A DNA stretch of 64,000 bases from Echinicola vietnamensis DSM 17526 (GTDB lineage Bacteria; Bacteroidota; Bacteroidia; Cytophagales; Cyclobacteriaceae), in contig NC_019904.1 of assembly GCF_000325705.1 (NCBI RefSeq), forward strand, positions 566,001-630,000. Reading direction: 5' to 3'. The notes beneath the pieces are model-generated. The model made no database searches, was not told the origin of the DNA, and saw only the letters and a program-made list of their open reading frames with translations. Shown piece by piece: positions 18,987 through 29,168 of the stretch. A program made the position numbers and the translations under genes. Numbering within the stretch: the stretch's first letter is position 1; every line of letters begins with the position of its first letter.

Positions 18987-19970
18987 TTACTCTTCTATGC
19001 TCACCTGTGGCCAGCCTTTATTATCCCAGCTAATTTCTCTTATAAACAGCCTTGGTCTACCATTTTCTTGTGCATCATAACCATGAAAAATCAAATAATC
19101 TTTTCCGTCAAATGTATAAGTGGAATTATGTCCTACTCCATACCAGTTTTCATCACCCTCCAGCACCAAGGTACCACCGCCATTGTACATACTCTTTCCT
19201 TCTCGGTCTACATAGGGGCCCTTAAGGTGCTTAGACCGGCCCACCATCATTTTATAGGTGCTACGCTCCCCTCTACAGCAAAGGTCAAATGACACAAAAA
19301 GATAATAATAACCATCTTTCTTAAAGATAAACGGAGCCTCCACAGCTGCATCTCCTGGATCCCTTTCATCCAGTTCGAAGGTGCGTTTCCTTCTCACCAA
19401 GGTATACCAGTCTTCTGGCCCATTCTCTACTGATAACATATCCTCTGACAGCTTCACCAACTTCAATCCACCCCAAAAGGAGCCGAAAGACATCCAATGA
19501 GTTCCCTCATCGTCAGTAATGATATTGGGATCAATGGCATTCCACATATCCCTGCCCGGCACGCTTTCGATTACGATCCCGTGATCGGTCCAGCCAAAAT
19601 CAGGGGAAGTAGAATCGAGTGTTTTAGTGGTGGCTACGCCAATGGCAGACGTGTTTTTGGCAAATGTGGAGATAGAATAATACAGGTAATACTGACCGTT
19701 ATGGAAAAAAATATCTGGTGCCCAAATGTGGTTAGCAAATTCAGGAACAACCTCTTTGGCCCAAGCGGGCGCCTCTGCAAAAACCGGCGCTTCACGCTCC
19801 CAATTTTCCATGTCTGGAGAAGACCACACCGCAATTCCCCTACCCGTACAAAACAGGTAATAGGTGTCGTTTTCCTTGATCATCACAGGATCATGCACCG
19901 AAATGGTCTGAGCCATTCCTGAAAAAATGCATGTCAACATCAGAAATAAGGTAATCAGTGTTTTTTTCAT
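18987..19970 (-). CDS. Secreted GH43 arabinan hydrolase
   Basis: 327-residue single-domain GH43 enzyme with a signal peptide ending near SGMAQ. Propeller motifs: SVHDPVMIKENDTYYLFCTG (base Asp), HIWAPDIFFHNGQYYLYYSI, MWNAIDPNIITDDEGTHWMS (pKa-modulating Asp), and DAAVEAPFIFKKDGYYYLFV (acid Glu). This resembles the endo/exo-1,5-alpha-L-arabinanase subfamilies. The start at 19970 (MKKTLI) is chosen over 19982. It follows DUF3823 after a hairpin at 19992-20019 and is translationally adjacent to the GH43 lipoprotein. Confidence 0.9.
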   Translation of the reverse strand: MKKTLITLFLMLTCIFSGMAQTISVHDPVMIKENDTYYLFCTGRGIAVWSSPDMENWEREAPVFAEAPAWAKEVVPEFANHIWAPDIFFHNGQYYLYYSISTFAKNTSAIGVATTKTLDSTSPDFGWTDHGIVIESVPGRDMWNAIDPNIITDDEGTHWMSFGSFWGGLKLVKLSEDMLSVENGPEDWYTLVRRKRTFELDERDPGDAAVEAPFIFKKDGYYYLFVSFDLCCRGERSTYKMMVGRSKHLKGPYVDREGKSMYNGGGTLVLEGDENWYGVGHNSTYTFDGKDYLIFHGYDAQENGRPRLFIREISWDNKGWPQVSIEE

Positions 19971-19991
19971 GGCTATTCTCATAAATGAGAA

Positions 19992-20019
19992 ATTCAGCCA
20001 CCCCTTCAGATGGCTGAAT
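19992..20019 (-). promoter_or_regulatory. Intra-operon hairpin between DUF3823 and the GH genes
   Basis: Perfect 9-bp stem (ATTCAGCCA / TGGCTGAAT) with a 10-nt loop, in the 83-bp gap between the DUF3823 lipoprotein and the first GH43 gene. There is no T-run, so it may be an mRNA 3'-end stabiliser or processing site rather than a terminator. Confidence 0.55.
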
Positions 20020-20053
20020 ATTCTACAGTTAAATAGGCGTTAATAGTGGTGAC

Positions 20054-20737
20054 TTAATTGATGGACACGTTGTCCACTTGGGAATAAAGCAACTCTTCCA
20101 CACCAAGTGTTTTTACACCTACCCTAACGAATAAGTCACTTCTGCCTCTTAAGTGATTGGGAACGGTCACGTCCACGGTAGCAGGCGTCCCCGGGGTCAC
20201 CTGTCCGTCAAAGAACCTTCCCAGTCCTTCATTTCGTACGATGTCCGTGAGGGAGGTTCTCCCCATGTACACGTCCGTAAATTCCAAGGTACTGGCAGCA
20301 TTAATCTGATTCACCGTAAAGCTTGCCCTGACAATAGTATCATTGACGATCTCATAACTAGGCTCATCGAGTGTGAAATAAGGATTCACTTCAACGTTGA
20401 TCTCTTGGGAGCCATTCAATGCAATGTCCAAGGAATCCGTCTGATCCATCCACGGACCATTGCCGCGGATCAAAGTGAGCTTGTAATCACCGTCAAATAA
20501 TTTGGCAGAAAAGGTTCCGTCCTGCGAAACATAAACGGGAATCTTTTGGAACAGGTCATAGCCATGCTGCCAAAGTTCCAGTTGGACCCCTTGGTTTCTT
20601 ACCCCAAGCGGTTCCCCTTCATACACAATCCTACCGGTCAAGGTGGATTTTGGCTCTTCAAAATTATCGTACTCGCAGCTGGCCACCATAAAACCCAGCA
20701 CCAGCAAAAGGCACGATTGAATGATATTTAGTTTCAT
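20054..20737 (-). CDS. DUF3823 surface lipoprotein of the arabinan PUL
   Basis: 227-residue lipoprotein (VASCEYD, lipidated Cys near residue 21) of the DUF3823 type found next to SusC/SusD pairs. It has an N-terminal carboxypeptidase-regulatory-like beta-sandwich (STLTGRIVYEGEPLGVRNQG, then SAKLFDGDYKLTLIRGNGPW) and a second beta domain. By position it takes the place of SusE/SusF as a likely surface glycan-binding protein. The start at 20737 (MKLNIIQ) is 12 bp after the SusD stop; 20746 is also possible. Confidence 0.8.
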   Translation of the reverse strand: MKLNIIQSCLLLVLGFMVASCEYDNFEEPKSTLTGRIVYEGEPLGVRNQGVQLELWQHGYDLFQKIPVYVSQDGTFSAKLFDGDYKLTLIRGNGPWMDQTDSLDIALNGSQEINVEVNPYFTLDEPSYEIVNDTIVRASFTVNQINAASTLEFTDVYMGRTSLTDIVRNEGLGRFFDGQVTPGTPATVDVTVPNHLRGRSDLFVRVGVKTLGVEELLYSQVDNVSIN

Positions 20738-20749
20738 AATTGGCATCTT

Positions 20750-22615
20750 TTAGTGGAATGGATTTCTTACAATTTTCGGATTGGCATCGATGATATTCTG
20801 CCCGATACGGGAATAGTAGTTCCCCAACCTGAAGAAGCGGGGAGCCCTAAAGCGTGGCACCACTTCTTTGACGAACACATACTTACCATCTCTAGGATCA
20901 CCCGGCCTGATCACCCTGTAAGGATACAGGCTATAGGCCATACTTTCCGGATTATCCGTACTACCTGACCATTTCAGGTGAGCTACCCTCCAGCGCTTAT
21001 AATCCCATACCACATGGTCTTCAAACGCCAGTTCCACTCTTCTTTCATGACGAATCTGCTCTAATGTCACGCTAGAAAGACTGTTGGCTCCGAAACCTGC
21101 TCTTTCTCTGAGGGTATTCACATAGCCAAGGGCTTCTCCTGATTCACCAAGCTCGAAAGCAGCTTCGGCGGCATTCAGGTAAATCTCTCCAAGGCGGAAC
21201 CTCACCCACCATACTTCACTAAGGTTACCTCTGGTACTGGATCCTGGGGTATCGTCTACATACTTACGCAGGTAAAAACCTGTGTTACTTACATCTTGCA
21301 AGCTTCTGTGCGGACCAGCTTCTGATTTTAATATGCTCCCATCGGTGTAAACCGAGCCAAGGTCGGGCTGCTGATCAGCAAATTCGATCATATCATAACC
21401 TGATCCATTCCATTCCATTACGCCAGCTTGCATAAATATCTCCTGTCCTCTAAATGGCGCTCCAGGATAGATAATCGTACCATATAGACGCGCATCCTTA
21501 TTGGCAAAGATATCCTCCACATTGTCATAATAAATGTAATCTGAACCATCGGCAGTGCGGGTTCTCAATTCCCCTGAGCTACCATCCAAGTACTCATAAT
21601 CTTCCACCAAATTCAAAATCGGCGTCAAGGCAGAAGAAGCCAGATTATCTTCACGGGCAGATCGAGCCACATTATCATAGGTAAACCAATGGCGCTTATC
21701 GGCCGAGGCCAAGTAATCTTGTACCCAAATCACTTCGGTGTTGCTGGACTTGGAAACGATCGCCTCGTAGAAGTTCTCTCCCAAGTCCGGATTGTTGTTA
21801 TATAACGCATATCCACCTTCCTGAAGAATGGTTCGAGAAGCTTCCAACGATTTGGTAAAATACCCATCCGCTGCGGAAGCAGGGATGCCCACTTCTCCAC
21901 CAGGCAAAGAAATCGGTGATGGCATCAGGTTATTGTACTTGGCAATGGAACCGGCATAAAGCGCAGCCCTACTGACCACTGCCAATGCAACAAAACGATT
22001 GGCCCTGGTGATGCTTTCTCCGTTGCCCAGTGTAGGCATGATTGCCTCCATTTCACTGATTACAAAGTCATAAACCTCTTGCTCCGTATTTCGTGGATAC
22101 TGCAGGTACGTAGGATCGCCACTGAAGTCATAAATTAATTCTTCCGTGATGATCGGGACCCCTCCCATTCGCTTCACATGCTCAAAATACACGAAGGCTC
22201 TGATAAACCGCAACTCACTGATAAACTGCGTTCGCTGATCCTCTGGCAAGGAGGAAAACGTATTTAATTTATCGATCGATAAGTTAATGTCCCGGATCAA
22301 ATTATAATCCCAAAGCCCCCATCTTCCATAATCATAAGTGAGGAGATTATTCAGGTAATCATTTCCTGTATATCCTGACCAAGTGGCTTCATCATAGGCG
22401 GCAAAGTCCACCCATCCTGCTTGGAGGGAGGTGTGCGCCGGTAGACGGTCATAGAAATTGGACAATACGCCAGTAATGGATCCAGCGTCATTCCATACTT
22501 GGTCATCAAGTAATATATTCGGTGGCTCACGGTCTAGCCAATCAGACTCACAAGAGCTCATCAACAGCCCTGCAACTACCGCAAGCGTTATCGTTAATTT
22601 TGATAATTTCATCAT
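20750..22615 (-). CDS. SusD/RagB-family glycan-binding lipoprotein, arabinan PUL
   Basis: 621-residue lipoprotein (LLMSSCESDW, lipidated Cys23) that would form the hinged lid over the SusC channel and bind arabino-oligosaccharides. Visible: SWLDREPP-like N-terminus, the helical TPR-like core (SELRFIRAFVYFEHVKRMGG, a strong SusD signature), and the C-terminal RagB segment (LRERAGFGANSLSSVTLEQI, then RHERRVELAFEDHVVWDYKR). It starts 8 bp after the SusC stop. Confidence 0.95.
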   Translation of the reverse strand: MMKLSKLTITLAVVAGLLMSSCESDWLDREPPNILLDDQVWNDAGSITGVLSNFYDRLPAHTSLQAGWVDFAAYDEATWSGYTGNDYLNNLLTYDYGRWGLWDYNLIRDINLSIDKLNTFSSLPEDQRTQFISELRFIRAFVYFEHVKRMGGVPIITEELIYDFSGDPTYLQYPRNTEQEVYDFVISEMEAIMPTLGNGESITRANRFVALAVVSRAALYAGSIAKYNNLMPSPISLPGGEVGIPASAADGYFTKSLEASRTILQEGGYALYNNNPDLGENFYEAIVSKSSNTEVIWVQDYLASADKRHWFTYDNVARSAREDNLASSALTPILNLVEDYEYLDGSSGELRTRTADGSDYIYYDNVEDIFANKDARLYGTIIYPGAPFRGQEIFMQAGVMEWNGSGYDMIEFADQQPDLGSVYTDGSILKSEAGPHRSLQDVSNTGFYLRKYVDDTPGSSTRGNLSEVWWVRFRLGEIYLNAAEAAFELGESGEALGYVNTLRERAGFGANSLSSVTLEQIRHERRVELAFEDHVVWDYKRWRVAHLKWSGSTDNPESMAYSLYPYRVIRPGDPRDGKYVFVKEVVPRFRAPRFFRLGNYYSRIGQNIIDANPKIVRNPFH

Positions 22616-22623
22616 TTTGGGGT

Positions 22624-25600
22624 TTAAAAGGTTAGGCTAAATCCAAAATTGAACAGTCGCTGCTGTGGATACACCAAGCCATTAGCAGAACCAATTTCCG
22701 GGTCGATACCAAAGCTCTTCACATTGTCAAAAGAGACCAAGTTGGTACCGTTGGCATACAGCCTTAGTGAACCGATGCCATATTTTTCCAAGAAGGCTTT
22801 TGGCACTCGATAGCCCAGCTCAAGGTTTCTCAATCTTAGGTAGCGCACATTGGTCAGCCAGAAATTACTGTGTCTGTAAAGGTGATCGGCTCCCGCCCTT
22901 CTGATGGCTGGGTAAGTACCTGGTACCCATTCACTGTCTGCGTTAAATAAGTCCTCGCGGTGCCACCTGTCTTCAAACATAAAATCAGGCGAGTTTCCAT
23001 TGTTCTGGAAGGGATATCGAAGTTCCCAATTTCTGGTAAAGGTCTGCATAGATGCCCCCGCAAAACTGAAGTACAGTTCAAATCCCTTATAACTAGCTGA
23101 TCCATTTAAGCCAAAACTCATATAGGGATTGGCCCCTTCTGCATATCCAATAGGGCGTTCATCGAGGTTGTTGATTAAACCGTCCCCATTGACATCTTCG
23201 TAGATAAAATCTCCCGGTAGCACATTTCGGTTACCGTTTCCATCGATATCCACTGGATAGTTCTCGATTTGCTCCTCACTTTCAAATCTACCAACCACGT
23301 TATAGCCCCAGTTGATATTGGACCACCTACCGTCTTCCATCGAACGGTATTGATTCCAGGAATTACCAAAGCGAGGCTTATACCGTTCCAGTACTTCTTG
23401 CCTTGAAACTGTAGCATTGGCACTGATGGAAAAGTCCACTTCCCCTGTCTTGCCTGTATAGGTCACCATACCTTCCACGCCTCTATGGACATCAGACTCG
23501 AGGTTTTCGGACGGTAGGCCATAGCCTACCTCTAGCGGAAGCAAAACGTCATACCTTCCTGCAGGAATCCCTGTTCTCTTGCGCTGAAACACATCGGCTT
23601 GAACAAACAACTTACTGTTGAACAGATAAGTATCTATACCGATATTCACATTTGTATTGGTAATCCAGGATAAGTTGGTCACCGGCAGTCCCCTAGGATC
23701 TACGCCTGGCACAAAACCACCGTCCAATACAGCACTTCCTCCTGCGCTAGGGATGAAGTCGTAGCCAGCATAGTAGCTAAATGGCGCCACGATGAATTCA
23801 TTGCTTCCGATCCATCTATCGTTACCGGTTTGGCCCCAGGAAGCCCTGATTTTCATGTCCGAAAGTACATTGCCCTTGATATTATCCATAAAGGACTCGT
23901 CCGTGATTTTCCAACCCGCTGAAATCCCAGGAAAGAATCCATATCGATCTTCTTTTGGGAAAAGGAAGGAGCCATCATATCTGGCAATAAATTCAAGTAG
24001 GTATTTTTCTTTATAGTCATAGTTGATTTTACCCAAATAACCGTCCCTTGCTTCCTGATAGATTTCATCAATCAGCAAATCCTGATCGGCAAATGACATC
24101 AACGGGATATAATTATTCGGTGGTACGGTATGCACGACCATGTAGTGGGATTGTTGATCCCATCGCTCGTATCCTAAGATGGCAGACAGGTTATGTACCC
24201 CGAAATTCTTGGCATAATTGAGTTGAAACTGCCCCACACGGTCTACTGTATTTCTTTTTCTTCTTTCTCTCCATGGGTTTTGGTTACCCATATTATCGTT
24301 GGTGAAGTACGTATCCGTTGCTTCATCATAGCCATAGCCATCATAAGTATACTCAAACCCATTAAAATCAAGATTGGTATAATTGTAGGAATATGTACCT
24401 TTCATGGACAGGCCAAAATCGAAGTCGTATTGCGCAAAGAAATTCCCCTTAATCGCACGCTGCACTTCTTCGATATATCCTGTGATCTCCTTGGTATATG
24501 TAGCAGGATTGACGTTGATATTGTGTACCTCTCCATTGACATAATTGGGATTGTCATTGGCATAAGGTCGCTCTGTAGGCCACATGGTAAAGATACTCAG
24601 GAATGGGTTAAAGTAATCGTCCAAACCTGGTACCCCTACTTGTTCCCTGTTTTCGATACGGCCACTAAGCTGCATACCTACTTTAAAGCCATCTGCCAAG
24701 GTAACATCGACATTTGACTGGAAATTGGTCCTTTCGAAAAGGTAATCTTCAATGGTAGCATCTTGTTTAAGGTGCCCCAAAGAGATATAATACTTAGTGT
24801 TTTCAGATCCTCCCACGGCACTACCATTAATGGAATATTGCGGCACATTAGGTTTAATCACGAAATCGTAATAATCTGTGCTTACATAGCCCTTTTCGGT
24901 ACCTTGCTGCCACTTGGCCAATTCTTCCGGGGATATTCCCGGAGCCCTACCAGCATTAACATTGGACTCTGCATTCGCCCTCACATATTGATAGGCATTG
25001 GCCGGTTGAGGGTAGCGGGTAAAGTTCTGCAAACCATAATAACCGTTCAGACTGATCTCTGCGGGCTGATTGGCCTTACCTTTTTTGGTAGTAACTAATA
25101 CCACACCGTTTGCTGCACGCATACCGTAAATCGCAGCGGATGCATCCTTCAGCACCGAGATGCTCTCAATGTCATTCTGACCAAGGTTGTTAAACTGGGC
25201 TGCATCAGAAGGGATTCCATCGATTACATACAGCGGTGTACCCATGTTTCTAATTTGAATGGATGCACTGGAACCTGGTCGAGCATCGGTCTGCCGTGCG
25301 GTTACTCCTTGAATCTTTCCTACGAGTGCTTCTGAGGTAGTCACGGAAGGGGTTTTGATCAAGTCATTCGAATCTACTTCGCCTACGGCGCCGGTAATGG
25401 TTCCTTTTTTCTGAACACCATAACCTACTACGACTACTTCACCCAAGTCACTTAGGTTTTCACCTAGGGTGATGTCTATGTTGGTCTGGTTACCGACCGT
25501 GACTTCTTGTGATTCATAGCCAAGATAAGAAAATACCAAAACGCTTTCTGCTGATGGCACGTCCAACGTATACTTTCCATCCAAATCAGTGGCTACACCG

Positions 25601-25827
25601 ATGCTCGTTCCCTTGACCAACACGGAAACACCGGGAATGGGTATTCCCTCTCCATCAACCACTGTTCCTGAAACAGTGATTTCCATGGTTTGACTTTTAG
25701 GAAAATTCGATATTAAAAGAGGGGGGTGAGAGAGCGGCGCGGCTCCAAGTGGAGGGACTTGCTGTAAAAGAAATGCTCCTAGCAAAGTCGCCACCATAAA
25801 ATGCTTACGTAAAGCTTTACATTTCAT
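22624..25827 (-). CDS. SusC/RagA-family TonB-dependent transporter, arabinan PUL
   Basis: 1067-residue outer-membrane importer. A signal-bearing N-terminus is followed by a carboxypeptidase-regulatory-like domain (VSGTVVDGEGIPIPGVSVLV, about 52-125), a TonB-box-like DLGEVVVVGYGVQKK, a plug domain (VIDGIPSDAAQF; ISVLKDASAAIYGMRAANGV) and a 22-strand barrel ending in the C-terminal Phe (FNFGFSLTF). It is first in the minus-strand PUL and imports oligosaccharides cut by the GH43 lipoprotein. No HTCS, ECF or AraR regulator gene is adjacent. Confidence 0.95.
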   Translation of the reverse strand: MKCKALRKHFMVATLLGAFLLQQVPPLGAAPLSHPPLLISNFPKSQTMEITVSGTVVDGEGIPIPGVSVLVKGTSIGVATDLDGKYTLDVPSAESVLVFSYLGYESQEVTVGNQTNIDITLGENLSDLGEVVVVGYGVQKKGTITGAVGEVDSNDLIKTPSVTTSEALVGKIQGVTARQTDARPGSSASIQIRNMGTPLYVIDGIPSDAAQFNNLGQNDIESISVLKDASAAIYGMRAANGVVLVTTKKGKANQPAEISLNGYYGLQNFTRYPQPANAYQYVRANAESNVNAGRAPGISPEELAKWQQGTEKGYVSTDYYDFVIKPNVPQYSINGSAVGGSENTKYYISLGHLKQDATIEDYLFERTNFQSNVDVTLADGFKVGMQLSGRIENREQVGVPGLDDYFNPFLSIFTMWPTERPYANDNPNYVNGEVHNINVNPATYTKEITGYIEEVQRAIKGNFFAQYDFDFGLSMKGTYSYNYTNLDFNGFEYTYDGYGYDEATDTYFTNDNMGNQNPWRERRKRNTVDRVGQFQLNYAKNFGVHNLSAILGYERWDQQSHYMVVHTVPPNNYIPLMSFADQDLLIDEIYQEARDGYLGKINYDYKEKYLLEFIARYDGSFLFPKEDRYGFFPGISAGWKITDESFMDNIKGNVLSDMKIRASWGQTGNDRWIGSNEFIVAPFSYYAGYDFIPSAGGSAVLDGGFVPGVDPRGLPVTNLSWITNTNVNIGIDTYLFNSKLFVQADVFQRKRTGIPAGRYDVLLPLEVGYGLPSENLESDVHRGVEGMVTYTGKTGEVDFSISANATVSRQEVLERYKPRFGNSWNQYRSMEDGRWSNINWGYNVVGRFESEEQIENYPVDIDGNGNRNVLPGDFIYEDVNGDGLINNLDERPIGYAEGANPYMSFGLNGSASYKGFELYFSFAGASMQTFTRNWELRYPFQNNGNSPDFMFEDRWHREDLFNADSEWVPGTYPAIRRAGADHLYRHSNFWLTNVRYLRLRNLELGYRVPKAFLEKYGIGSLRLYANGTNLVSFDNVKSFGIDPEIGSANGLVYPQQRLFNFGFSLTF

Positions 25828-26271
25828 ATTAATGGGGTTTATTGAAAATTAGAAACTCATTAATCATTTAATAACTCACGAACAGCGAGTACCTTGAGCA
25901 ATCACATCATGCTCAGCAAGCTAGATTAAAAATAAGTGTACCAAAGCCACTTATTAATTATTTCGAATATTAGAGAATATTCTACGCTTTCGCAAAAATT
26001 AAATGTGATTTTAACACTAATAAATTACAGAAACTGGCTCTGGTGAATTTTATAAAAAGGGTTTGAGTTGAGAAATTTTAATGATTTAGAATAAAAAAGT
26101 GTTTTTTACACAATTATCAATAACGAAACAGGACTTGGTTTACAAATAGTGGAAAAATAATTTTATTGAAAAAATTTTCTTACTTCAAAATCATATTGAT
26201 AAAACAACATCAACTGCAACCCATTCATATGAGTCATCATGAATACCAATAATACATGAAATAAGATTGCA
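25828..26271. other. Gene-free upstream region of the arabinan PUL
   Basis: This AT-rich 440-bp gap should hold the PUL promoter. I found no exact TAnnTTTG box on the minus strand. A dyad GAATATT-AGAG-AATATTC lies at 25965-25982, about 140 bp before SusC, and is a candidate regulator site. No ORF is credible. Confidence 0.4.
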
Positions 26272-26272
26272 T

Positions 26273-26301
26273 AAAAAAAGGCGGGAAGCCCCGCCTTTTT
26301 T
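26273..26301 (-). terminator. Bidirectional intrinsic terminator after the M1 peptidase
   Basis: The stem GGCGGG / CCCGCC (26280-26285 with 26290-26295) is flanked by seven A on the left and six T on the right, so it can end transcription from either side. The minus-strand peptidase gene ends 35 bp away. Confidence 0.85.
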
Positions 26302-26335
26302 ACTCAATTTTATCCTCAATGAATAGAATGGTCTA

Positions 26336-28291
26336 CTATTCCTCCTCATAAATCGCAGAAGGCCACTTGTCATTGCCTATATTAACATCAGGTAACACCT
26401 TATCCGGATCGATCTCTATACTTTTTACCTCCTTATCGGTCTTATAAAGATGGTTCCACTGATCACCTCGTTGCCAGATTTCCACCGGTAATTTAAATCG
26501 CTCGGATGTTCCGTCCTTGAAGGTAACCTCTACCAGTACTGGCATCGGCACACCACCTCTGTTCGAAAGTGCCAATACATAATTACCGCCATATGGATAA
26601 ACACCATCTAAGGACAGGTCGATATTTTCCGTTCCATAGAACCAGTTCTGCCAGAACCAATTCAAATTTTCACCGGCTACATTCTCGATATGATTGAAGA
26701 AGTCCGTAGGCTGCGGGTGTTTAAATGCCCATGTTTCAATATAAGATGTAAAAGCATTGTCAAACCGCTCATGGTCCAGGATATATTCGCGCAGCATAAT
26801 CAATCCCATACCTGGCTTCATGTAGGCTGTCATTCCTAGATTGCTGGTATTCACCACATCTGGATAAGTATCAATTCCCTCACGCGTTTCCCTGTTAAAC
26901 CAAGAAACATATTTTCTGGTATGGTCTAGATCAGCAGGGTACTCACCATCATTGAAGGCCAAGGTGCTGTAGTGGTTGATAAAAGTATTGAAGCCTTCAT
27001 CCATCCAAGGATAAAGCCGCTCGTTACTGCCCACAATCATTGGGAACCAGTTGTGACCAAACTCATGATCGGTAACCCCCCAAAGTGATTCACCTTTGCT
27101 CTCATAACCGCAGAAGTTAAGCCCAGGATATTCCATTCCCCCAATGTCAGCGGCAACGTTCGTAGCTGTAGGATAAGGGAATTCAAACCACTTCTCTGAG
27201 TAATGCTCGATAGAGGCCTTACTGTACTCTGTAGATCGGGACCAAGCTTCCTGTCCATCACTTTCTTTAGGATAAACAGATTGGGCCAAGATGGTTTTAC
27301 CGCTAGGCAAGTCTATTTTGGCGGCATCCCAAATAAACGCCTGTGAAGAAGCAAAGGCTATGTCCCTAGAATTTTCGATTTTGAACTTCCAGGTCAAGTT
27401 CCCTTCTTGTTTTAACCTGGTGGCTGGATCAGCTACTTCATCAGGAGTAAGGATATAGACCGTGCTATCACTTTTCATGGCCTTGTCCATTCTGTCCTGC
27501 ATGGTGCTGGTCATCACGTCTCCAGGATTTAGCAATTTACCGGAGCCTACCACAATATGGTCAGATGGAGCCGTCACGGAATATTCAAAATCACCGTACT
27601 CCAAATAAAACTCACCGGCACCAAGATAAGGTTCGGTGTTCCAACCTTTCACATCATCAAAAACCGCTGTACGAGGATACCACTGCGCAAGGGCATAGAT
27701 GGTACCTTCCTCTACCTCTAGACGGCCCATTCGATCCATTCCCTTTTCTGGAATTTTGTAAGAAAAGTCCATGGAAATAGTTGCCTTCCCACCTTTTGCG
27801 GGAATCGCCTCATCAAAAAACACCTGCATCCTTGTGTCAGTCACCAAATATTTGTCAGAAGCATCACCTCTTTTGCCGACCTTTGCAGATACATTGGACA
27901 ACTGATAACCTCCGTCAACATCGCCATTGTACCGGTTTCCTTGGATTGGCGTGGTCAAGGTTCCCCTAGAATCTTCGGTAAACCTGTTTTGCTCCAGATA
28001 AAGCCATACAAAATCCAAGGGCTCTGGGCTGTTATTGGTGTAATGAATGGTCACGCTGCCGGTAATGGTATGCGCTTCATCGTCCAACGTCACATCGATT
28101 TCATAATCAGCCCGGTTTTGCCAATACATCGGCCCCGGCTTTCCGGAAGCAGATCGATACATGTTTCCTTTACGGTAAATAAAATCGCCAAATTCACTTT
28201 GGTTGTTCTCTTCCACTTGCTGTGCTACCGTAACCTGCACTACAAACAAGCATAAAAACAAGAATGAGAGTTTCTCTAAAGTATATTTCAT
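26336..28291 (-). CDS. Secreted M1-family (gluzincin) metallopeptidase
   Basis: 651-residue zinc peptidase with a signal peptide (VTVAQ, about residue 24). An N-terminal beta domain (EIDVTLDDEAHTITGSVTIH) precedes the catalytic domain: HEFGH at 409-413 and the third zinc ligand Glu432 in WMDEGFNTF give the HExxH-x18-E pattern; the substrate-strand motif is GGMEYP at 384-389 in place of GAMEN. A C-terminal helical domain follows. It probably trims peptides in the periplasm. It has its own promoter and terminator and is not part of the PUL. Confidence 0.9.
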   Translation of the reverse strand: MKYTLEKLSFLFLCLFVVQVTVAQQVEENNQSEFGDFIYRKGNMYRSASGKPGPMYWQNRADYEIDVTLDDEAHTITGSVTIHYTNNSPEPLDFVWLYLEQNRFTEDSRGTLTTPIQGNRYNGDVDGGYQLSNVSAKVGKRGDASDKYLVTDTRMQVFFDEAIPAKGGKATISMDFSYKIPEKGMDRMGRLEVEEGTIYALAQWYPRTAVFDDVKGWNTEPYLGAGEFYLEYGDFEYSVTAPSDHIVVGSGKLLNPGDVMTSTMQDRMDKAMKSDSTVYILTPDEVADPATRLKQEGNLTWKFKIENSRDIAFASSQAFIWDAAKIDLPSGKTILAQSVYPKESDGQEAWSRSTEYSKASIEHYSEKWFEFPYPTATNVAADIGGMEYPGLNFCGYESKGESLWGVTDHEFGHNWFPMIVGSNERLYPWMDEGFNTFINHYSTLAFNDGEYPADLDHTRKYVSWFNRETREGIDTYPDVVNTSNLGMTAYMKPGMGLIMLREYILDHERFDNAFTSYIETWAFKHPQPTDFFNHIENVAGENLNWFWQNWFYGTENIDLSLDGVYPYGGNYVLALSNRGGVPMPVLVEVTFKDGTSERFKLPVEIWQRGDQWNHLYKTDKEVKSIEIDPDKVLPDVNIGNDKWPSAIYEEE

Positions 28292-28317
28292 ATCTTGAGT
28301 TGATTATAATATTTCGC

Positions 28318-28325
28318 CAAATTTA
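28318..28325 (-). promoter_or_regulatory. -7 box (TAAATTTG) of the M1 peptidase gene
   Basis: The minus strand reads TAAATTTG here, 27 bp before the ATG at 28291. A near-match to the -33 TTTG (TTTC) lies about 18 nt upstream. Confidence 0.55.
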
Positions 28326-28457
28326 CATAAAGATTGACGAACAGAAAATGTATTTATTTTAATGGTTAAAGAATTAAAAAATCAACGGTCAGAAACATAA
28401 CCAACGCCCTTCTCTAATTTGCTTGGCAACTTCGAAAACCAGCAGTAAAACCACTAC

Positions 28458-29132
28458 CTATTTTACAGAATATTTTAGGCGGTAGGATTTAAGAGCAAGG
28501 GTATCCCGATCCGTTAAGGTATCCAAAAAATCCTCATTGAACTCGTTATGACTTGTCCCAAAGTCAACAGACATCAATTTATTATCCTTATTATAACGCA
28601 CGAGCTTATAATATAGCAGCGTCACATCCAAGGCGGACCGTTCATCCCCATACATGATATGGTGCACATCATAGCGCCCATTTTTACTGATATCATAGGG
28701 GAATTTATAAAACTCAGTTGCTACCAGTGGTGAATCCTCCACTTCATTGGTTACGGTGGATTTCATGATAATGGCATCATACTCCCTTTTCATCTCTGTT
28801 ATCTCTGTGGCATACCTTATCCTACCATCAGCGAAAAATGTAATTTGAGCACCCGCTCCATAATTCATCCCAGGCTCTTCAAACCTTGAATTATAAAAAG
28901 TGGAACCAATGCTATAATATCGATCCAAAAACTCAGCAATAACAGCACTGTCTGTCCTAGTGTCCAGCAATTTCACTCCTGCATATACACGCATGTCAGA
29001 TGTCGCAGCAATTGTGTCAAAAGTCATGGTAACCGGATAATCCGGAACTTCCTCCTCCTTATCACAAGAACATAGAACCACCATTAGGCATAAAAACACC
29101 CAAGCATTTAGATAAGTAGCTGAATTCTTCAT
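28458..29132 (-). CDS. Uncharacterised lipoprotein
   Basis: 224-residue lipoprotein; the lipobox is VLCSC with Asp-Lys-Glu-Glu after the Cys, an acidic pattern compatible with surface export in Bacteroidota. The mature part is beta-rich (YAGVKLLDTRTDSAVIAEFL; ITFFADGRIRYATEITEM) with no motif I recognise. The start at 29132 (MKNSAT) or 29138 is equivalent. A TAAGTTTG box lies upstream at 29169. It is separated from the M1 peptidase by 167 bp and may be monocistronic. Confidence 0.7.
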   Translation of the reverse strand: MKNSATYLNAWVFLCLMVVLCSCDKEEEVPDYPVTMTFDTIAATSDMRVYAGVKLLDTRTDSAVIAEFLDRYYSIGSTFYNSRFEEPGMNYGAGAQITFFADGRIRYATEITEMKREYDAIIMKSTVTNEVEDSPLVATEFYKFPYDISKNGRYDVHHIMYGDERSALDVTLLYYKLVRYNKDNKLMSVDFGTSHNEFNEDFLDTLTDRDTLALKSYRLKYSVK

Positions 29133-29168
29133 TTCCATTATATCAAAACCCTATTTTCTTATTCTTCC

